Below are positions 15,822-25,117 of a stretch of DNA of 54,365 bases, piece after piece; the first letter of the stretch is position 1; each line of letters starts with the position of its first letter. The notes beneath the pieces were generated by a model. That model was given only the letters and a program-made list of their open reading frames with translations, was not told the DNA's origin and made no database searches. The position numbers and the translations under genes were made by a program. Source of the stretch: REEB95 sp035648735 (lineage in GTDB: Bacteria > Pseudomonadota > Alphaproteobacteria > ATCC43930 > CGMCC-115725); contig DASRKX010000072.1 of assembly GCA_035648735.1 (NCBI GenBank), positions 1 through 54,365 of the forward strand. The letters run 5' to 3'.

Positions 15822-15923
15822 ATCACAGCTCGATCCCTTATTCGTAGCCGCTGCCAGAGACGGCGCGAATCTCTTCCGCAGTAAAGCCTAGGCTTCGCGT
15901 GAACGCGCTGCTGCCCAGGAATC

Positions 15924-15948
15924 AATGCCGAACCAGGAATATGGTTCC
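15924..15948 (-). promoter_or_regulatory. Possible EcfG-type (general stress) promoter upstream of HWE kinase
   Basis: On the minus strand GGAAC (15948-15944), 16 bp, then CATT (15927-15924). The alphaproteobacterial EcfG consensus is GGAAC-N16/17-CGTT, so one base of the -10 differs. It overlaps a GAACCA/TGGTTC inverted repeat (15930-15947). It lies about 100 bp upstream of the kinase ATG, in a 208-bp gap (15822-16029) that otherwise holds nothing I can name. Confidence 0.25.
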
Positions 15949-16029
15949 TCAACTCCCCAGCATCGATATCGCTTATGGATCTAAAGCGGAGTCCGGCAAG
16001 CCGCTCCAGGGCGGGTTTATGCGCTCGTC

Positions 16030-16683
16030 CTAGAACTCATACTCCTCGATGATCATCGGCTCCTTCTTCGCCGCCGCCTGCCATTCCAGGAAATGGGGCA
16101 AGGTCTCGACCGCGACGCAGTAATCGGCGATGTCGGGATCGAGCGGCACGCCGTAGGTGCGCAGCCGGCTGATCACCGGCGCGTACATCGCGTCGGGAAT
16201 GCCGAATTCGCCGAACAGGAAAGCGCCCTCGGCGCCGAAGCGCTTCTTGGCGTCGCGCCACAGCGCGAAGATGCGGTTGAGGTCGGCCTGGGCCTCCTCG
16301 GTCATGCCGCGGCCCGGATAGGAGCCGCGCATGTTCATCGGCAAATGGCGGCGCAGATGGCCGAAGCCGCCATGCATCTCGGCGCTTACCGCGCGCGCGA
16401 CGGCGCGCGCCTTGCGCGTCGCCGGCCACAGCCTAGCCTTGGTGAACACCTCGGCCAGATATTCGCCGATGGCGAGCGATTCCCAGACCGTGAAATCGAC
16501 GTGCCGGAGCGCCGGCAGCCGGCCGGAGGGAGAGTGGCGCAGGATCTCGGTCCGGGTCTCGGCCTGGCGCAGCGGCACCACCACCTCGTCGAATTCGGCG
16601 CCGGCCTGCTTCAGCATGAGCCAGGCGCGCATCGACCAAGACGAATAGTTCTTGTTGGCGAGATAGATCGTAAAGTCGGCCAT
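16030..16683 (-). CDS. Glutathione S-transferase family protein
   Basis: A 217-residue protein with a thioredoxin-like N-terminal domain (FTIYLANKNYSSWSMRAWLMLK, with Ser14/Ser15 in the position of the catalytic Ser/Cys; GRLPALRHVDFTVWESLAIGEYLAE, containing the cis-Pro and the glutathione gamma-Glu-binding E-S pair) and an all-helical C-terminal domain. Substrate unknown. It is followed by no obvious partner and is divergent from the aminopeptidase gene. Confidence 0.9.
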   Translation of the reverse strand: MADFTIYLANKNYSSWSMRAWLMLKQAGAEFDEVVVPLRQAETRTEILRHSPSGRLPALRHVDFTVWESLAIGEYLAEVFTKARLWPATRKARAVARAVSAEMHGGFGHLRRHLPMNMRGSYPGRGMTEEAQADLNRIFALWRDAKKRFGAEGAFLFGEFGIPDAMYAPVISRLRTYGVPLDPDIADYCVAVETLPHFLEWQAAAKKEPMIIEEYEF

Positions 16684-16802
16684 CGGCTATTCTTGGGCCT
16701 CCTTGGCCCCCCCATCATCGTGGCGGGCGGCGGGGCGGCGCGCAACCTCCTCCGCGAGGCGCGCGCCGAAGCCAGCCGGCCTTGGATTTTGGGGAACCCC
16801 GC

Positions 16803-18197
16803 TTGCCGACCGATTCGCTCGAATGCTTCGCCGAGGATGCCGCCGGGGCCGTGCCGCTGACGCCGGTGAGCACCGCCGCGTGGCCGGCGCTTGAGGCCAA
16901 GCTCGACGGCCCGGCCCGCGCCTGGCTTAAATCCTTGGGCTTCACGGCCGAGGCCGGAACCCACGCGCCCATACCCGATGCCAGCGGCGGCTTGGCGCGT
17001 ATCGTCGCCGGGGTGGCGCCGCAAGACCCGATCTGGGCGCTGGCCCCGCTGCCGGAAGCCCTGCCGGAGGGCGTTTACGCGCTCGACGGAATCGCCGACG
17101 GCGAAATCGCGACGCAATACGCGCTCGGCTGGGCGCTGGGCGCCTATGCCTTCACCCGCTATCGCGCGCGCCGGCGCCCGGCGGCGCGGCTGGCTTGGCC
17201 GGCCAACGCCGATCGCGGCCGGGTGGCGCGGCTGGCGCGCGGGCACGCCCTCGCCCGCGACCTCATCAATACGCCCGCCGAATCGATGGGCCCCGCCGAG
17301 CTCCAGCAGGCGGCGGAGGAAGTGGCCGCGCGGCACGGCGCGCGCTGTCGCGCGATCATCGGCGCCGAGCTGCTCACGGCGGATTATCCGCTGATCCATG
17401 CCGTCGGCCGCGCCAGTTCGCGCGAGCCGCGGCTGATTGACCTGGTCTGGGGTGAGGAAAACGCGCCCAGGCTGACGCTGCTCGGCAAGGGCGTGTGCTT
17501 CGATTCGGGCGGCCTCGACCTCAAGACCGCGCCGGGCATGCTTTTGATGAAGAAGGACATGGGGGGCGCCGCGACGGCGCTCGGCCTCGCCGGCGCGATC
17601 ATGGATGCAAAGCTGCCGCTTAGGTTACGCGTGCTGATCCCCGCCGTGGAAAATTCTGTCTCGGGCAACGCCATGCGGCCGGGAGACGTAATCCGCGCGC
17701 GCAAGGGCATCACCGTCGAGATCGGCAATACCGACGCCGAGGGCCGGCTTGTGCTGTGCGACGCGCTGACCGAGGCGGCGGCCGAGAAACCGGCGCTGAT
17801 GATCGACCTGGCGACGCTGACCGGCGCCGCGCGGGTGGCGCTCGGCCCCGAGCTGCCGGCGCTGTTCGCCAATGACGACGATCTGGCGGCGGGGATTCTG
17901 ACCGCCGGCACGCGCGCAAGCGACCCGCTGTGGCGGCTGCCGCTGTGGGCGGGCTATCGAGAGATGCTCAAGAGCAAAATTGCTGACATCAACAATGTCG
18001 GCGAGGGCGGCTTTGCCGGCGCGATCACCGCCGCGCTCTACCTCGCGGAATTCGTGCCCCCGGAGATTCCCTGGGCGCATATCGACACCTATGCGTGGAA
18101 CGCCAAGAGCCGCCCGGGCCGGCCCGAGGGCGGCGAGGCGCTGTGCCTGCGCGCGCTTTACGGCTTCATCGCAGATCGCTTCGGCGGCAAGCGATGA
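16803..18197 (+). CDS. Leucyl aminopeptidase family protein (peptidase M17)
   Basis: Cytoplasmic dimetal aminopeptidase of peptide turnover, about 464 residues. The M17 catalytic domain shows GKGVCFDSGGLDLKTA (metal-binding Asp), MLLMKKDMGGAA (catalytic Lys and metal Asp) and the signature NTDAEGRLVL (NTDAEGRL, metal ligands and catalytic Arg). The N-terminal domain is short, like the PepB/YPC group of alphaproteobacteria. No ATG fits the beginning: TTG at 16803 (PTDSLECFAED) is preferred and TTG 16782 is possible. The stop overlaps the next gene by 4 bp. Confidence 0.92.
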   Translation: MPTDSLECFAEDAAGAVPLTPVSTAAWPALEAKLDGPARAWLKSLGFTAEAGTHAPIPDASGGLARIVAGVAPQDPIWALAPLPEALPEGVYALDGIADGEIATQYALGWALGAYAFTRYRARRRPAARLAWPANADRGRVARLARGHALARDLINTPAESMGPAELQQAAEEVAARHGARCRAIIGAELLTADYPLIHAVGRASSREPRLIDLVWGEENAPRLTLLGKGVCFDSGGLDLKTAPGMLLMKKDMGGAATALGLAGAIMDAKLPLRLRVLIPAVENSVSGNAMRPGDVIRARKGITVEIGNTDAEGRLVLCDALTEAAAEKPALMIDLATLTGAARVALGPELPALFANDDDLAAGILTAGTRASDPLWRLPLWAGYREMLKSKIADINNVGEGGFAGAITAALYLAEFVPPEIPWAHIDTYAWNAKSRPGRPEGGEALCLRALYGFIADRFGGKR

Positions 18198-18616
18198 AAA
18201 ACCCGCGCGGCAAGGACAAGAAACGGGGCGCCGGCGATCTGTCGGCGGCGCGCATCGGCCTGAAGCCGCCGGGCGGCGGCCGGCTCAAATGGGTGCGGGT
18301 CGGCTTCGCCTGGGATCTCTTCGTGCTGGCGCCGCTCTTCGGCCTGCCGCTGTTCTGGCGCAAGCTGCCGCAATGGGGCGCGGTGATGCTGGCGCTGTTG
18401 CTGGCGGACGTTTTGCTGGGCTTGTTCCTCAGCGGACGCGCGCTCAACCTGGCGGGCATCGCGCTGGCGGGCGTCTATTTCCTGCTCGACCTGTTCCTGG
18501 GGGTTTGGGGCAACCGGCTGACGGCGCGGGCCTATGTCCGGCACGGCTGGAGTGTCGACCATCCGGAATACGCCGCGACGCGCAAGATCGTGCAGCGCTG
18601 GAAGCTCGGCGACTGA
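18194..18616 (+). CDS. Small membrane protein of unknown function (resembles DUF2628)
   Basis: A 140-residue protein with a basic N-terminus (KNPRGKDKKRG), two or three hydrophobic segments (about 38-56, 62-78 and 82-102) and a hydrophilic tail reading GNRLTARAYVRHGW. The membrane pattern plus the GN..R.Y..HGW tail resembles DUF2628 proteins, but I cannot confirm this. The ATG overlaps the stop of the aminopeptidase gene (ATGA), so the two are coupled. The stop abuts the convergent yejF gene with no gap. Confidence 0.7.
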   Translation: MKNPRGKDKKRGAGDLSAARIGLKPPGGGRLKWVRVGFAWDLFVLAPLFGLPLFWRKLPQWGAVMLALLLADVLLGLFLSGRALNLAGIALAGVYFLLDLFLGVWGNRLTARAYVRHGWSVDHPEYAATRKIVQRWKLGD

Positions 18617-20239
18617 TTACGACGACACGGCACCCTCGACCGGCTCCATGTCGAAGGCGGCGGCCATCAGCGCCTTCGTATAGGGATGCTGCGGCGCGTT
18701 GAAGATATCCTCGACGGACCCGCGCTCCACCACCTTGCCGTCCTTCAACACCAGGATGTGATGCGCCAGGGCGCGCACCACGCGCAGATCGTGGCTGATG
18801 AAGAGATAGGCGATGCCGTGGCGCTTTTGCAGATCGCGCAGCAGATCGACGATCTGCGTCTGCACCGACATGTCGAGCGCCGAGGTCGGCTCGTCGAGCA
18901 CGATAAGCCGCGGCTGCAGCACCATGGCGCGGGCGAGCGCGATGCGCTGACGCTGGCCGCCGGAGAATTCATGCGGGTAGCGGTCGGCCGAGGCGGGATC
19001 GAGCCCGAGCTCGGCGAGCGCCGCCTCGATGAGCTTCCGCCGGCCGGCGGCGTCGCCGCCGAGGCGGTGGACCTTGAGCCCCTCCTCGACGATCTGCGCC
19101 AGGGACAGGCGCGGCGACAGGCTGGCGAAAGGATCCTGGAAGACGATCTGCAGCTCGCGCCGCAGCGGCCGCATCGCGCCTGGGGAGAGTTTCCCGATCG
19201 ACTTGCCGTCGAAGCTTATGGCGCCTTGCGATTCCTGGAGGCGGAGCAGCGCCAGGCCGAGCGTCGTCTTGCCCGAGCCCGATTCGCCGACCACGCCGAG
19301 CGTCTCGCCGGCGCGGAGATCGAGATCGACGCCGTCCACCGCCTTGATGTAGCCGGCGGTGCGCCGGAGCCAGCCGCGCTTGAGCGGGAACCAGACGCGC
19401 AGGTCGCGGGATTCGAGCAGCACCGGCGGCGAGCCGGCGACGGGCGATGCTCCGCCCTTGGGCTGCGCCGCCAGCAGGCGCTTGGTGTAGGGATGCTGCG
19501 GATGCTCGAAAATGTCGCGCGTCGCGCCCTGCTCGACGATCTCGCCCGCATTCATCATCACCACGCGGTCGGCCATCTTGCGCACGATGGTCAGGTCGTG
19601 CGTGATCAGCAGCAGCGCCATGCCGAAGCGACGCTGCAAATCCTTCAGCAATTTCAGGATTTGCGCCTGGATGGTGACGTCGAGCGCGGTGGTGGGCTCG
19701 TCGGCGATGAGAATGTCGGGCTCGTTGGCGAGCGCCATGGCGATCATCACGCGCTGGCGCTGGCCGCCCGAGAGCTGGTGCGGATAGGCGTCGAGGCGCT
19801 TTTCCGCCTCGGCCAGGCCGACCAGCTTCAAAAGCTCGATCGTGCGGGCGCGCGCCGCCGCCCCGCGCATGTGCTTGTGGATATAGAGCGTCTCGGCGAT
19901 CTGCTTTTCGATGCTGTGCAGCGGATTGAGCGAGGTCATCGGTTCCTGGAAGACCATGGCGATGCGGCCGCCGCGGATCGGCCGCAGCGCCGCCTCGCCC
20001 GCACCGACCAGCTCTTGCCCGTCGAATTTGATGCTGCTGCCGGGGCCGTGCCGCGCCGGCGGATAGGGCAGCAGCTGGAGGATCGACAGCGCCGTCACCG
20101 ATTTGCCGGAGCCCGATTCGCCGACCACCGCCAGCGTCTCGCCCTTGTCCAAATCGAACGACACGCCCTTGACCGCCTGGACGATCGTGCCGCCCGCCCG
20201 GAAATCGACCGACAAATTGCGCAGCTCGAGCAGCGCCAT
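18617..20239 (-). CDS. yejF: Peptide ABC transporter, fused double ATPase YejF
   Basis: ATP-binding subunit of the YejABEF importer, known in enterobacteria to take up microcin C and peptides. The 540-residue protein carries two complete nucleotide-binding domains. The first has Walker A GESGSGKS near residue 40, signature LSGGQRQRV and Walker B ILIADEPTTALD. The second has GESGSGKT near residue 320, FSGGQRQRI and LIVLDEPTSALD. The segment TKRLLAAQPKG between the halves is typical of oligopeptide transporters. Its ATG overlaps the yejE stop (TGATG). Confidence 0.95.
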   Translation of the reverse strand: MALLELRNLSVDFRAGGTIVQAVKGVSFDLDKGETLAVVGESGSGKSVTALSILQLLPYPPARHGPGSSIKFDGQELVGAGEAALRPIRGGRIAMVFQEPMTSLNPLHSIEKQIAETLYIHKHMRGAAARARTIELLKLVGLAEAEKRLDAYPHQLSGGQRQRVMIAMALANEPDILIADEPTTALDVTIQAQILKLLKDLQRRFGMALLLITHDLTIVRKMADRVVMMNAGEIVEQGATRDIFEHPQHPYTKRLLAAQPKGGASPVAGSPPVLLESRDLRVWFPLKRGWLRRTAGYIKAVDGVDLDLRAGETLGVVGESGSGKTTLGLALLRLQESQGAISFDGKSIGKLSPGAMRPLRRELQIVFQDPFASLSPRLSLAQIVEEGLKVHRLGGDAAGRRKLIEAALAELGLDPASADRYPHEFSGGQRQRIALARAMVLQPRLIVLDEPTSALDMSVQTQIVDLLRDLQKRHGIAYLFISHDLRVVRALAHHILVLKDGKVVERGSVEDIFNAPQHPYTKALMAAAFDMEPVEGAVSS

Positions 20240-21330
20240 CAGCCGCCTCCCTTGCGCGGATCGAAGGCGTCGCGCACCGCCTCGCCGACGAAGATCAGCA
20301 GGCTCAGCATCACCGCGAGGACGAAGAACGCGGTCAATCCCAGCCACGGCGCCTGCAGATTGGCCTTGCCCTCGGACAACAGCTCGCCGAGCGAGGGCGA
20401 GCCGGGCGGCAGGCCGAAGCCGAGAAAATCGAGCGAGGTTAGGGTGGTGATCGAGCCGTTGAGGATGAAGGGCAGGAAGGTCAGCGTTGCCACCATCGCA
20501 TTGGGCAGGACGTGGCGCCAGATGATGACCGGGTTGCGCACGCCCAGCGCCCGCGCCGCGCGGACATAATCGAAATTGCGCGCGCGCAGGAATTCGGCGC
20601 GCACCAGATCGACCAGCGACATCCAGGAGAACAACAGCATGATGCCGAGCAGCCACCAGAAATTGGGCTCGATGATGCTGGAGAGGATGATCAGCAGATA
20701 GAGCACCGGCAGGCCCGACCAAATCTCGATGAAGCGCTGGAATCCCAGATCGATCAGCCCGCCGTAATAGCCCTGCACCGCGCCGGCGGCGACGCCGATG
20801 ATCGAGCTCAAGATGGTCAGCGCCAGGCCGAACAGGACGGAGATGCGGAAGCCGTAGATCAGCCGCGCCAGCACGTCACGGCCCTGGTTGTCGGTGCCGA
20901 GCCAATCCGCGGTCGAGGGCGGCGACGGCACCGGCCGGCCGAGATCGAAATTGATCGTGCCGTAGCCGTAGGGGATGGGCGGCCAGACCATCCAGCCATG
21001 CGCCTGGATATCCGCCGCCACGCTCGGGTCGCGGTAATCGGCGGCGATCGGCAGCTCGCCGCCGAAATCGCGCTCGGTATAGTCGGCGACGACCGGAAAA
21101 TACCAATGTCCGCGGTAGGCGACCATCAGCGGCCGGTCATTGGCGATGAATTCGGCGAAGAGGCTGAGGCCGAACAGCGCGAGGAAGATCCACAGCGACC
21201 AGAAGCCCCGCCGGTTGCGGCGGAAATTCACTAGTCGGCGGCTGACCAGCGGCGTCAGCTTCAGGCCGAAGAGGCGCTCCATCTTGCGCGTTTCGATCGT
21301 CACCGGATCGGGCATCGCCGGATCGGTCAT
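20239..21330 (-). CDS. yejE: Peptide ABC transporter permease YejE
   Basis: Inner-membrane permease of 363 residues. A cytoplasmic N-terminus (METRK..LFGLKLTPL region) leads to the first membrane segment (GFWSLWIFLALFGLSLFAEF), a long periplasmic loop typical of YejE, then the permease core with DNQGRDVLARLIYGFRIS, and the EAA-type loop YVRAARALGVRNPVIIWRH, which would dock on YejF. It overlaps yejF by 1 bp and yejB by 4 bp (ATGA). Confidence 0.95.
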   Translation of the reverse strand: MTDPAMPDPVTIETRKMERLFGLKLTPLVSRRLVNFRRNRRGFWSLWIFLALFGLSLFAEFIANDRPLMVAYRGHWYFPVVADYTERDFGGELPIAADYRDPSVAADIQAHGWMVWPPIPYGYGTINFDLGRPVPSPPSTADWLGTDNQGRDVLARLIYGFRISVLFGLALTILSSIIGVAAGAVQGYYGGLIDLGFQRFIEIWSGLPVLYLLIILSSIIEPNFWWLLGIMLLFSWMSLVDLVRAEFLRARNFDYVRAARALGVRNPVIIWRHVLPNAMVATLTFLPFILNGSITTLTSLDFLGFGLPPGSPSLGELLSEGKANLQAPWLGLTAFFVLAVMLSLLIFVGEAVRDAFDPRKGGG

Positions 21331-22424
21331 CGGCCGCGCGTCCCGAAATCGATGCGCGGGTCGACCAGCATGTAGGTGAGATCGCTGATCAGCTTCAGCC
21401 CGAGCCCGATCAGCGTGTAGATGTAGAGCGTCGCGAAGATGATCGGATAGTCGCGGGCGATCACCGCCTGATACCCCATATAGCCGAGCCCATCGAGCGA
21501 GAAGATCACCTCGACCAGCAGCGCGCCGGTGAACAGGATCGAGACGAAGGCGGCGGGAAATCCGGCGATCACCAGCAGCATGGCGTTGCGGAAGACGTGG
21601 CCGTAAAGCACGCGCCGCTCGGATAGGCCCTTGGCGCGCGCCGTCACGACGTATTGCTTGTTGATCTCCTCGAGGAAGGAATTCTTGGTCAGCATGGCGA
21701 GGCCGGCGAAGCTGCCGATCACCAGCGACAGCACCGGCAGCGCGATGTGCCAGAAATAATCGAGAATGCGATGCGCCCAGCCAAACGTCGCCCAATCGTC
21801 GGACGTCAGTCCGCGCAGCGGAAAGATCTGCCAATAGCTGCCGCCGGCGAAGAGCACGATGAGCAGCACGGCGAAGAGAAAGGACGGGATGGCGTAGCCG
21901 ACGATGATGACGGCGCTCGACCAGAGGTCGAAGGGGCTGCCGTCGCGCACCGCCTTGCGGATGCCGAGTGGAATCGAGATCAGGTAGGTGAGAAACGTCG
22001 TCCATAATCCCAGCGAGATCGACACCGGCAGCTTGTCCGTGACGAGCCGGATCACCGAACGGTTCTGATAGAAGCTCTCGCCGAAATCGAAGCGCAGGTA
22101 GTTCTTGAGCATGAGCCAGAAGCGTTCCGGCGCCGGCTTGTCGAAGCCATAGAGCTTGTTGAGCTCGGCGACGAATTCCGGATCGAGGCCGCGCGATCCC
22201 CGCGACTGGCTGGCCGCCTGGGAGGCCGAATTGGCCGTCATGCTGAGCTCGCCGCCGCCGCCGGTGACGCGGTCGAGCGCGCCGGCGCCGGTGCCCTTGA
22301 GCTGGGAAATGATCTGATCGACCGGACCGCCGGGCGCCGCCTGAACGATGACGAAATTGACCAGGATGATGGCGAGCAGCGTCGGGACGATCAGCAGAAT
22401 GCGACGCAGCGCATAGGCGAGCAT
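21327..22424 (-). CDS. yejB: Peptide ABC transporter permease YejB
   Basis: Inner-membrane permease of 365 residues and partner of YejE. It opens with the DppB-type first membrane segment (ILLIVPTLLAIILVNFVIVQ, right after MLAYALRR). The long periplasmic insert specific to YejB follows (GTGAGALDRVTGGGGEL to GLDPEFVAELNKLYGF). The permease core includes YLISIPLGIRKAVRDGS and the EAA loop YVVTARAKGLSERRVLYGH. It begins 10 bp after the yejA stop. Confidence 0.95.
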   Translation of the reverse strand: MLAYALRRILLIVPTLLAIILVNFVIVQAAPGGPVDQIISQLKGTGAGALDRVTGGGGELSMTANSASQAASQSRGSRGLDPEFVAELNKLYGFDKPAPERFWLMLKNYLRFDFGESFYQNRSVIRLVTDKLPVSISLGLWTTFLTYLISIPLGIRKAVRDGSPFDLWSSAVIIVGYAIPSFLFAVLLIVLFAGGSYWQIFPLRGLTSDDWATFGWAHRILDYFWHIALPVLSLVIGSFAGLAMLTKNSFLEEINKQYVVTARAKGLSERRVLYGHVFRNAMLLVIAGFPAAFVSILFTGALLVEVIFSLDGLGYMGYQAVIARDYPIIFATLYIYTLIGLGLKLISDLTYMLVDPRIDFGTRGR

Positions 22425-22433
22425 GGCCGGCGA

Positions 22434-24248
22434 TCAGCGCGGCGGCCGTTGCGCGCCCAGGGCGTCGGCCCGCGCCTTGTCATACCACCAGGTGTCGAGG
22501 GCAAGCCCATAGGGCGGGTTGGTCGGCGGGCGCGCGAATTTATCCCAATAGGCGACGCGGAAATTCGAGATGTGCCAATTGGGCACGACGTAGAAGCCCC
22601 ACAGCAGGGCGCGGTCGAGCGCGTGCGTGCGCGTCACCAGGCTCGGCCGGTCGGGCGCGTTGACCACCAGATTCACCAGCTCGTCGATCGCCGGGTTGTC
22701 GATGCCGAGTTCGTTGTGCCCGCCTTCCTGCTTGCCCGAAGCGGCCGACCAGTAGTCGCGCTGCTCGTTGCCGGGCGACAACGATTCGCCGAAGGACACG
22801 ACCGCCATGTCGAAATCGAAGCGCTGCATGCGGTTCTCGTACTGCGCCGGATCGACGGTGCGCACCGTCGCGGCGATGCCGATGCGCCCCAAATTCTGCA
22901 GGAAGGGCAGCACGACGCGCTCGAATTCCGGCTGATCGAGCAGGAATTCGAACTTGAACTGAGTACCCTTGGCATCGACCAGCTTGCCGTCCTTGACGTT
23001 CCACCCCGCCTCGCCGAGCAGCTTGAGCGCCGCGCGCAGATTGTCGCGGATATTGCCGCTGCCGTCGGTCGTCGGCACGGCGAAGGAATCGGTGAAGACA
23101 CGCGGCGGAAGCTGGCCGCGGTATTTTTCCAGCACCGCCAGCTCGTCGGCGGCGGGCGGTCCGGACGACGCCAGCTCGGAATTCGAGAAATAGCTCTGCG
23201 TGCGCGTATAGGCGCCGTAGAACAGCGTCTTGTTGGTCCATTCGAAATCGAAGAGATAGTTCAGCGCCTCGCGCACCCTGGGATCGGCGAAGACCGGTCG
23301 GCGCGTGTTGAAGCCGAAGGCCTGCATGCCTTCCGGTATCTTGTTCGGGATCTCCTCCTTCTTGATCTCGCCGGCACGCAAGGCCGGGCTGTCGTAGCCG
23401 ATGGCCCAGTTCTTGGCGACGTTCTCGATCCTGATGTCATAGGCGCCCGCCTTGAAGGCCTCGAGCGCCACCGACGCGTCGCGGTAATAATCGAAGCGGA
23501 TCTCGTCGAAATTGTTGCGGCCGCGATTGACCGGCAGCTTGTCGCCCCAATAGTCGGCGACGCGCTTGTAGGTGATGGCGCGGCCGGGATCGACGCTCTC
23601 GATCTTGTAGGGCCCGCTGCCGAGCGGCGCGTCGAGCGTGGTCTTGGTGAAATCGCGACTCGACCAATAGGCCTTGGACAGCACCGGCATCTCGCCGACG
23701 ATCGACGGCAGTTCGCGGTTGTCGCCGGTGCGGAAAGTGAATTTGACCTGGCGCGGGCCGGTCTTCTCCGCCTTCGTCACATCGGCGTAATAAAGCCGCC
23801 AGCGCGGATGGCCCTTGGCCTTCAAGGTGTCGAAAGTCCAGACCACATCGTCGGGCGTGATCGGCGAGCCGTCCCAGAACTTGGCCTCGGGCCGCAGCGT
23901 GTAGACGACGGATTTCCGGTCGGCGGCGACGTCGACGGTTTCGGCGACCAGGCCGTAGGACGAGGCCGGCTCGTCGGACGACGACGTCATCAGCGTGTCG
24001 AACATGCCGTCCGAGCCGGCGGCGCTGACGCCCTTGAGCGTGAACGGGTTGAGCGTGTCGAAGGTGCCGATGGCGGCGTATTTGATGGCGCCGCCCTTGG
24101 GCGCGTCGGGGTTGACGTAATCGAAGTGCTGGAAGTTGGGCGGGTATTTGAGATCGCCGAACAGCGACAGGCCGTGACGCGGCTCGGCCGCGGCGGGCAG
24201 CGGCACGGCGAGTGCCACGAAAAACAAGGCGGCGATAGCGCGTCTCAT
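22434..24248 (-). CDS. yejA: Periplasmic peptide-binding protein YejA
   Basis: Substrate-binding subunit of the YejABEF importer, SBP family 5 (DppA/OppA fold). Its 604 residues include a signal peptide (MRRAIAALFFVALAVPLPAAAE), GLSLFGDLKYPPNFQHFDYVN, GGAIKYAAIGTFDTLNPF, the family-5 segment FWDGSPITPDDVVWTFD, and LNYLFDFEWTNKTLFYGAY. I chose ATG 24248 because the signal peptide starts there with GAGAAG upstream; the longer frame to 24299 is unlikely. The order yejA-B-E-F, all overlapping or nearly so, is one operon, possibly led by hisN 38 bp upstream. Confidence 0.95.
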   Translation of the reverse strand: MRRAIAALFFVALAVPLPAAAEPRHGLSLFGDLKYPPNFQHFDYVNPDAPKGGAIKYAAIGTFDTLNPFTLKGVSAAGSDGMFDTLMTSSSDEPASSYGLVAETVDVAADRKSVVYTLRPEAKFWDGSPITPDDVVWTFDTLKAKGHPRWRLYYADVTKAEKTGPRQVKFTFRTGDNRELPSIVGEMPVLSKAYWSSRDFTKTTLDAPLGSGPYKIESVDPGRAITYKRVADYWGDKLPVNRGRNNFDEIRFDYYRDASVALEAFKAGAYDIRIENVAKNWAIGYDSPALRAGEIKKEEIPNKIPEGMQAFGFNTRRPVFADPRVREALNYLFDFEWTNKTLFYGAYTRTQSYFSNSELASSGPPAADELAVLEKYRGQLPPRVFTDSFAVPTTDGSGNIRDNLRAALKLLGEAGWNVKDGKLVDAKGTQFKFEFLLDQPEFERVVLPFLQNLGRIGIAATVRTVDPAQYENRMQRFDFDMAVVSFGESLSPGNEQRDYWSAASGKQEGGHNELGIDNPAIDELVNLVVNAPDRPSLVTRTHALDRALLWGFYVVPNWHISNFRVAYWDKFARPPTNPPYGLALDTWWYDKARADALGAQRPPR

Positions 24249-24285
24249 CGGCTTCTCACTGTAGAGGAATTGCCGGCGCGTATGG

Positions 24286-25068
24286 CTATTTTCCAGCAAG
24301 GGCGGCGCGCGCCGCCTGGGCCAGCACCGGATCGCCGGACGCGACCACCTGCCCTGCCGATTGCAGCGTCAGCGCCTCGCCCTGCCAATCGCTCACCTCG
24401 CCGCCGGCGCCTTCGATCACCGGCGCCATGGCGCAGAAATCATAGGGCTTGAGCGAAGCCTCGACGACAAGATCGATGAGGCCGGACGCCACCTGGCCGT
24501 AGGCGTAGCAATCGGCGCCGTAGCGCGCGAGCTTCACGGCCTTGCGCAATCTTTCGAACGCGGTCGCCTCGGCGCCCTGGAACATGTCGGGCGACGTGGC
24601 ATAGAGCGTCGCGGCGGCGAGTGTCGAGCAGGTCCGCGTCTTCGCCGGCTTGCCGTTGAGCGTCGTGGCGCGGCCCTCGGCGCCGATCCAGCGCTCGCGC
24701 AGCACCGGCTGCTCGATGATGCCGAGCACCGGCCGGCCCTTGAGGGTCAGCGCGATCAGCGTGCCGAACAGCGGAATGCCGGAGATGAAGGATTTGGTGC
24801 CGTCGATCGGATCGAGCACCCAGACGTAGTCAGCGTCGGGCCGGGTGCGGCCGTGTTCCTCGCCGATTATGCCGTGATCGGGAAAGCGCGTTTCGATCAG
24901 CGCGCGCATTTCCGCCTCGGCCTCGCGGTCGGCGACGGTCACGGGCGATTTGTCAGCCTTCTGCTCGACCGTGAGCGGCTGGCGGAAATAGTGGCGGATG
25001 ATGCCGCCCGCCTTGTCGGCGAGCGCGCCGGCGAGCGCCAGATGCGCCGCCGTAACCGGTTCCGTCAT
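24286..25068 (-). CDS. hisN: Inositol-monophosphatase-family phosphatase, probable histidinol-phosphatase HisN
   Basis: Mg-dependent phosphatase of 260 residues. Family metal-site motifs are IGEEHG (about 70-75), VLDPIDGTKSFISG (about 84-97) and the C-terminal PYDFCAMAPVIEGAGG. The GTKSFI.G.P.FGTLIAL form is the one found in histidinol-phosphate phosphatase (HisN) of actinobacteria and alphaproteobacteria rather than in SuhB or CysQ. It would catalyse the penultimate step of histidine synthesis; the other his genes are not in the window. It lies 38 bp before yejA. Confidence 0.85.
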   Translation of the reverse strand: MTEPVTAAHLALAGALADKAGGIIRHYFRQPLTVEQKADKSPVTVADREAEAEMRALIETRFPDHGIIGEEHGRTRPDADYVWVLDPIDGTKSFISGIPLFGTLIALTLKGRPVLGIIEQPVLRERWIGAEGRATTLNGKPAKTRTCSTLAAATLYATSPDMFQGAEATAFERLRKAVKLARYGADCYAYGQVASGLIDLVVEASLKPYDFCAMAPVIEGAGGEVSDWQGEALTLQSAGQVVASGDPVLAQAARAALAGK

Positions 25069-25117
25069 GGCCGTATTCTAGGGCCGGACAGGCCCGGCAT
25101 TCCAGGGCCTGACGGGC

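Noticed and set aside
15886..15900. AAGCCTAGG near 15891 as a fourth pgk-end repeat
   Set aside because: Only 9 bases match copy 3 and CCTAGG is a palindrome likely to recur; no further similarity.
18686..20569. Long plus-strand open frame opposite yejF/yejE
   Set aside because: Composition and repeats of Leu/Arg/Asp/His are those of an antisense shadow; yejF and yejE have all family motifs.
22449..24452. A 667-codon plus-strand open frame
   Set aside because: Antisense to yejA; no recognisable domain.
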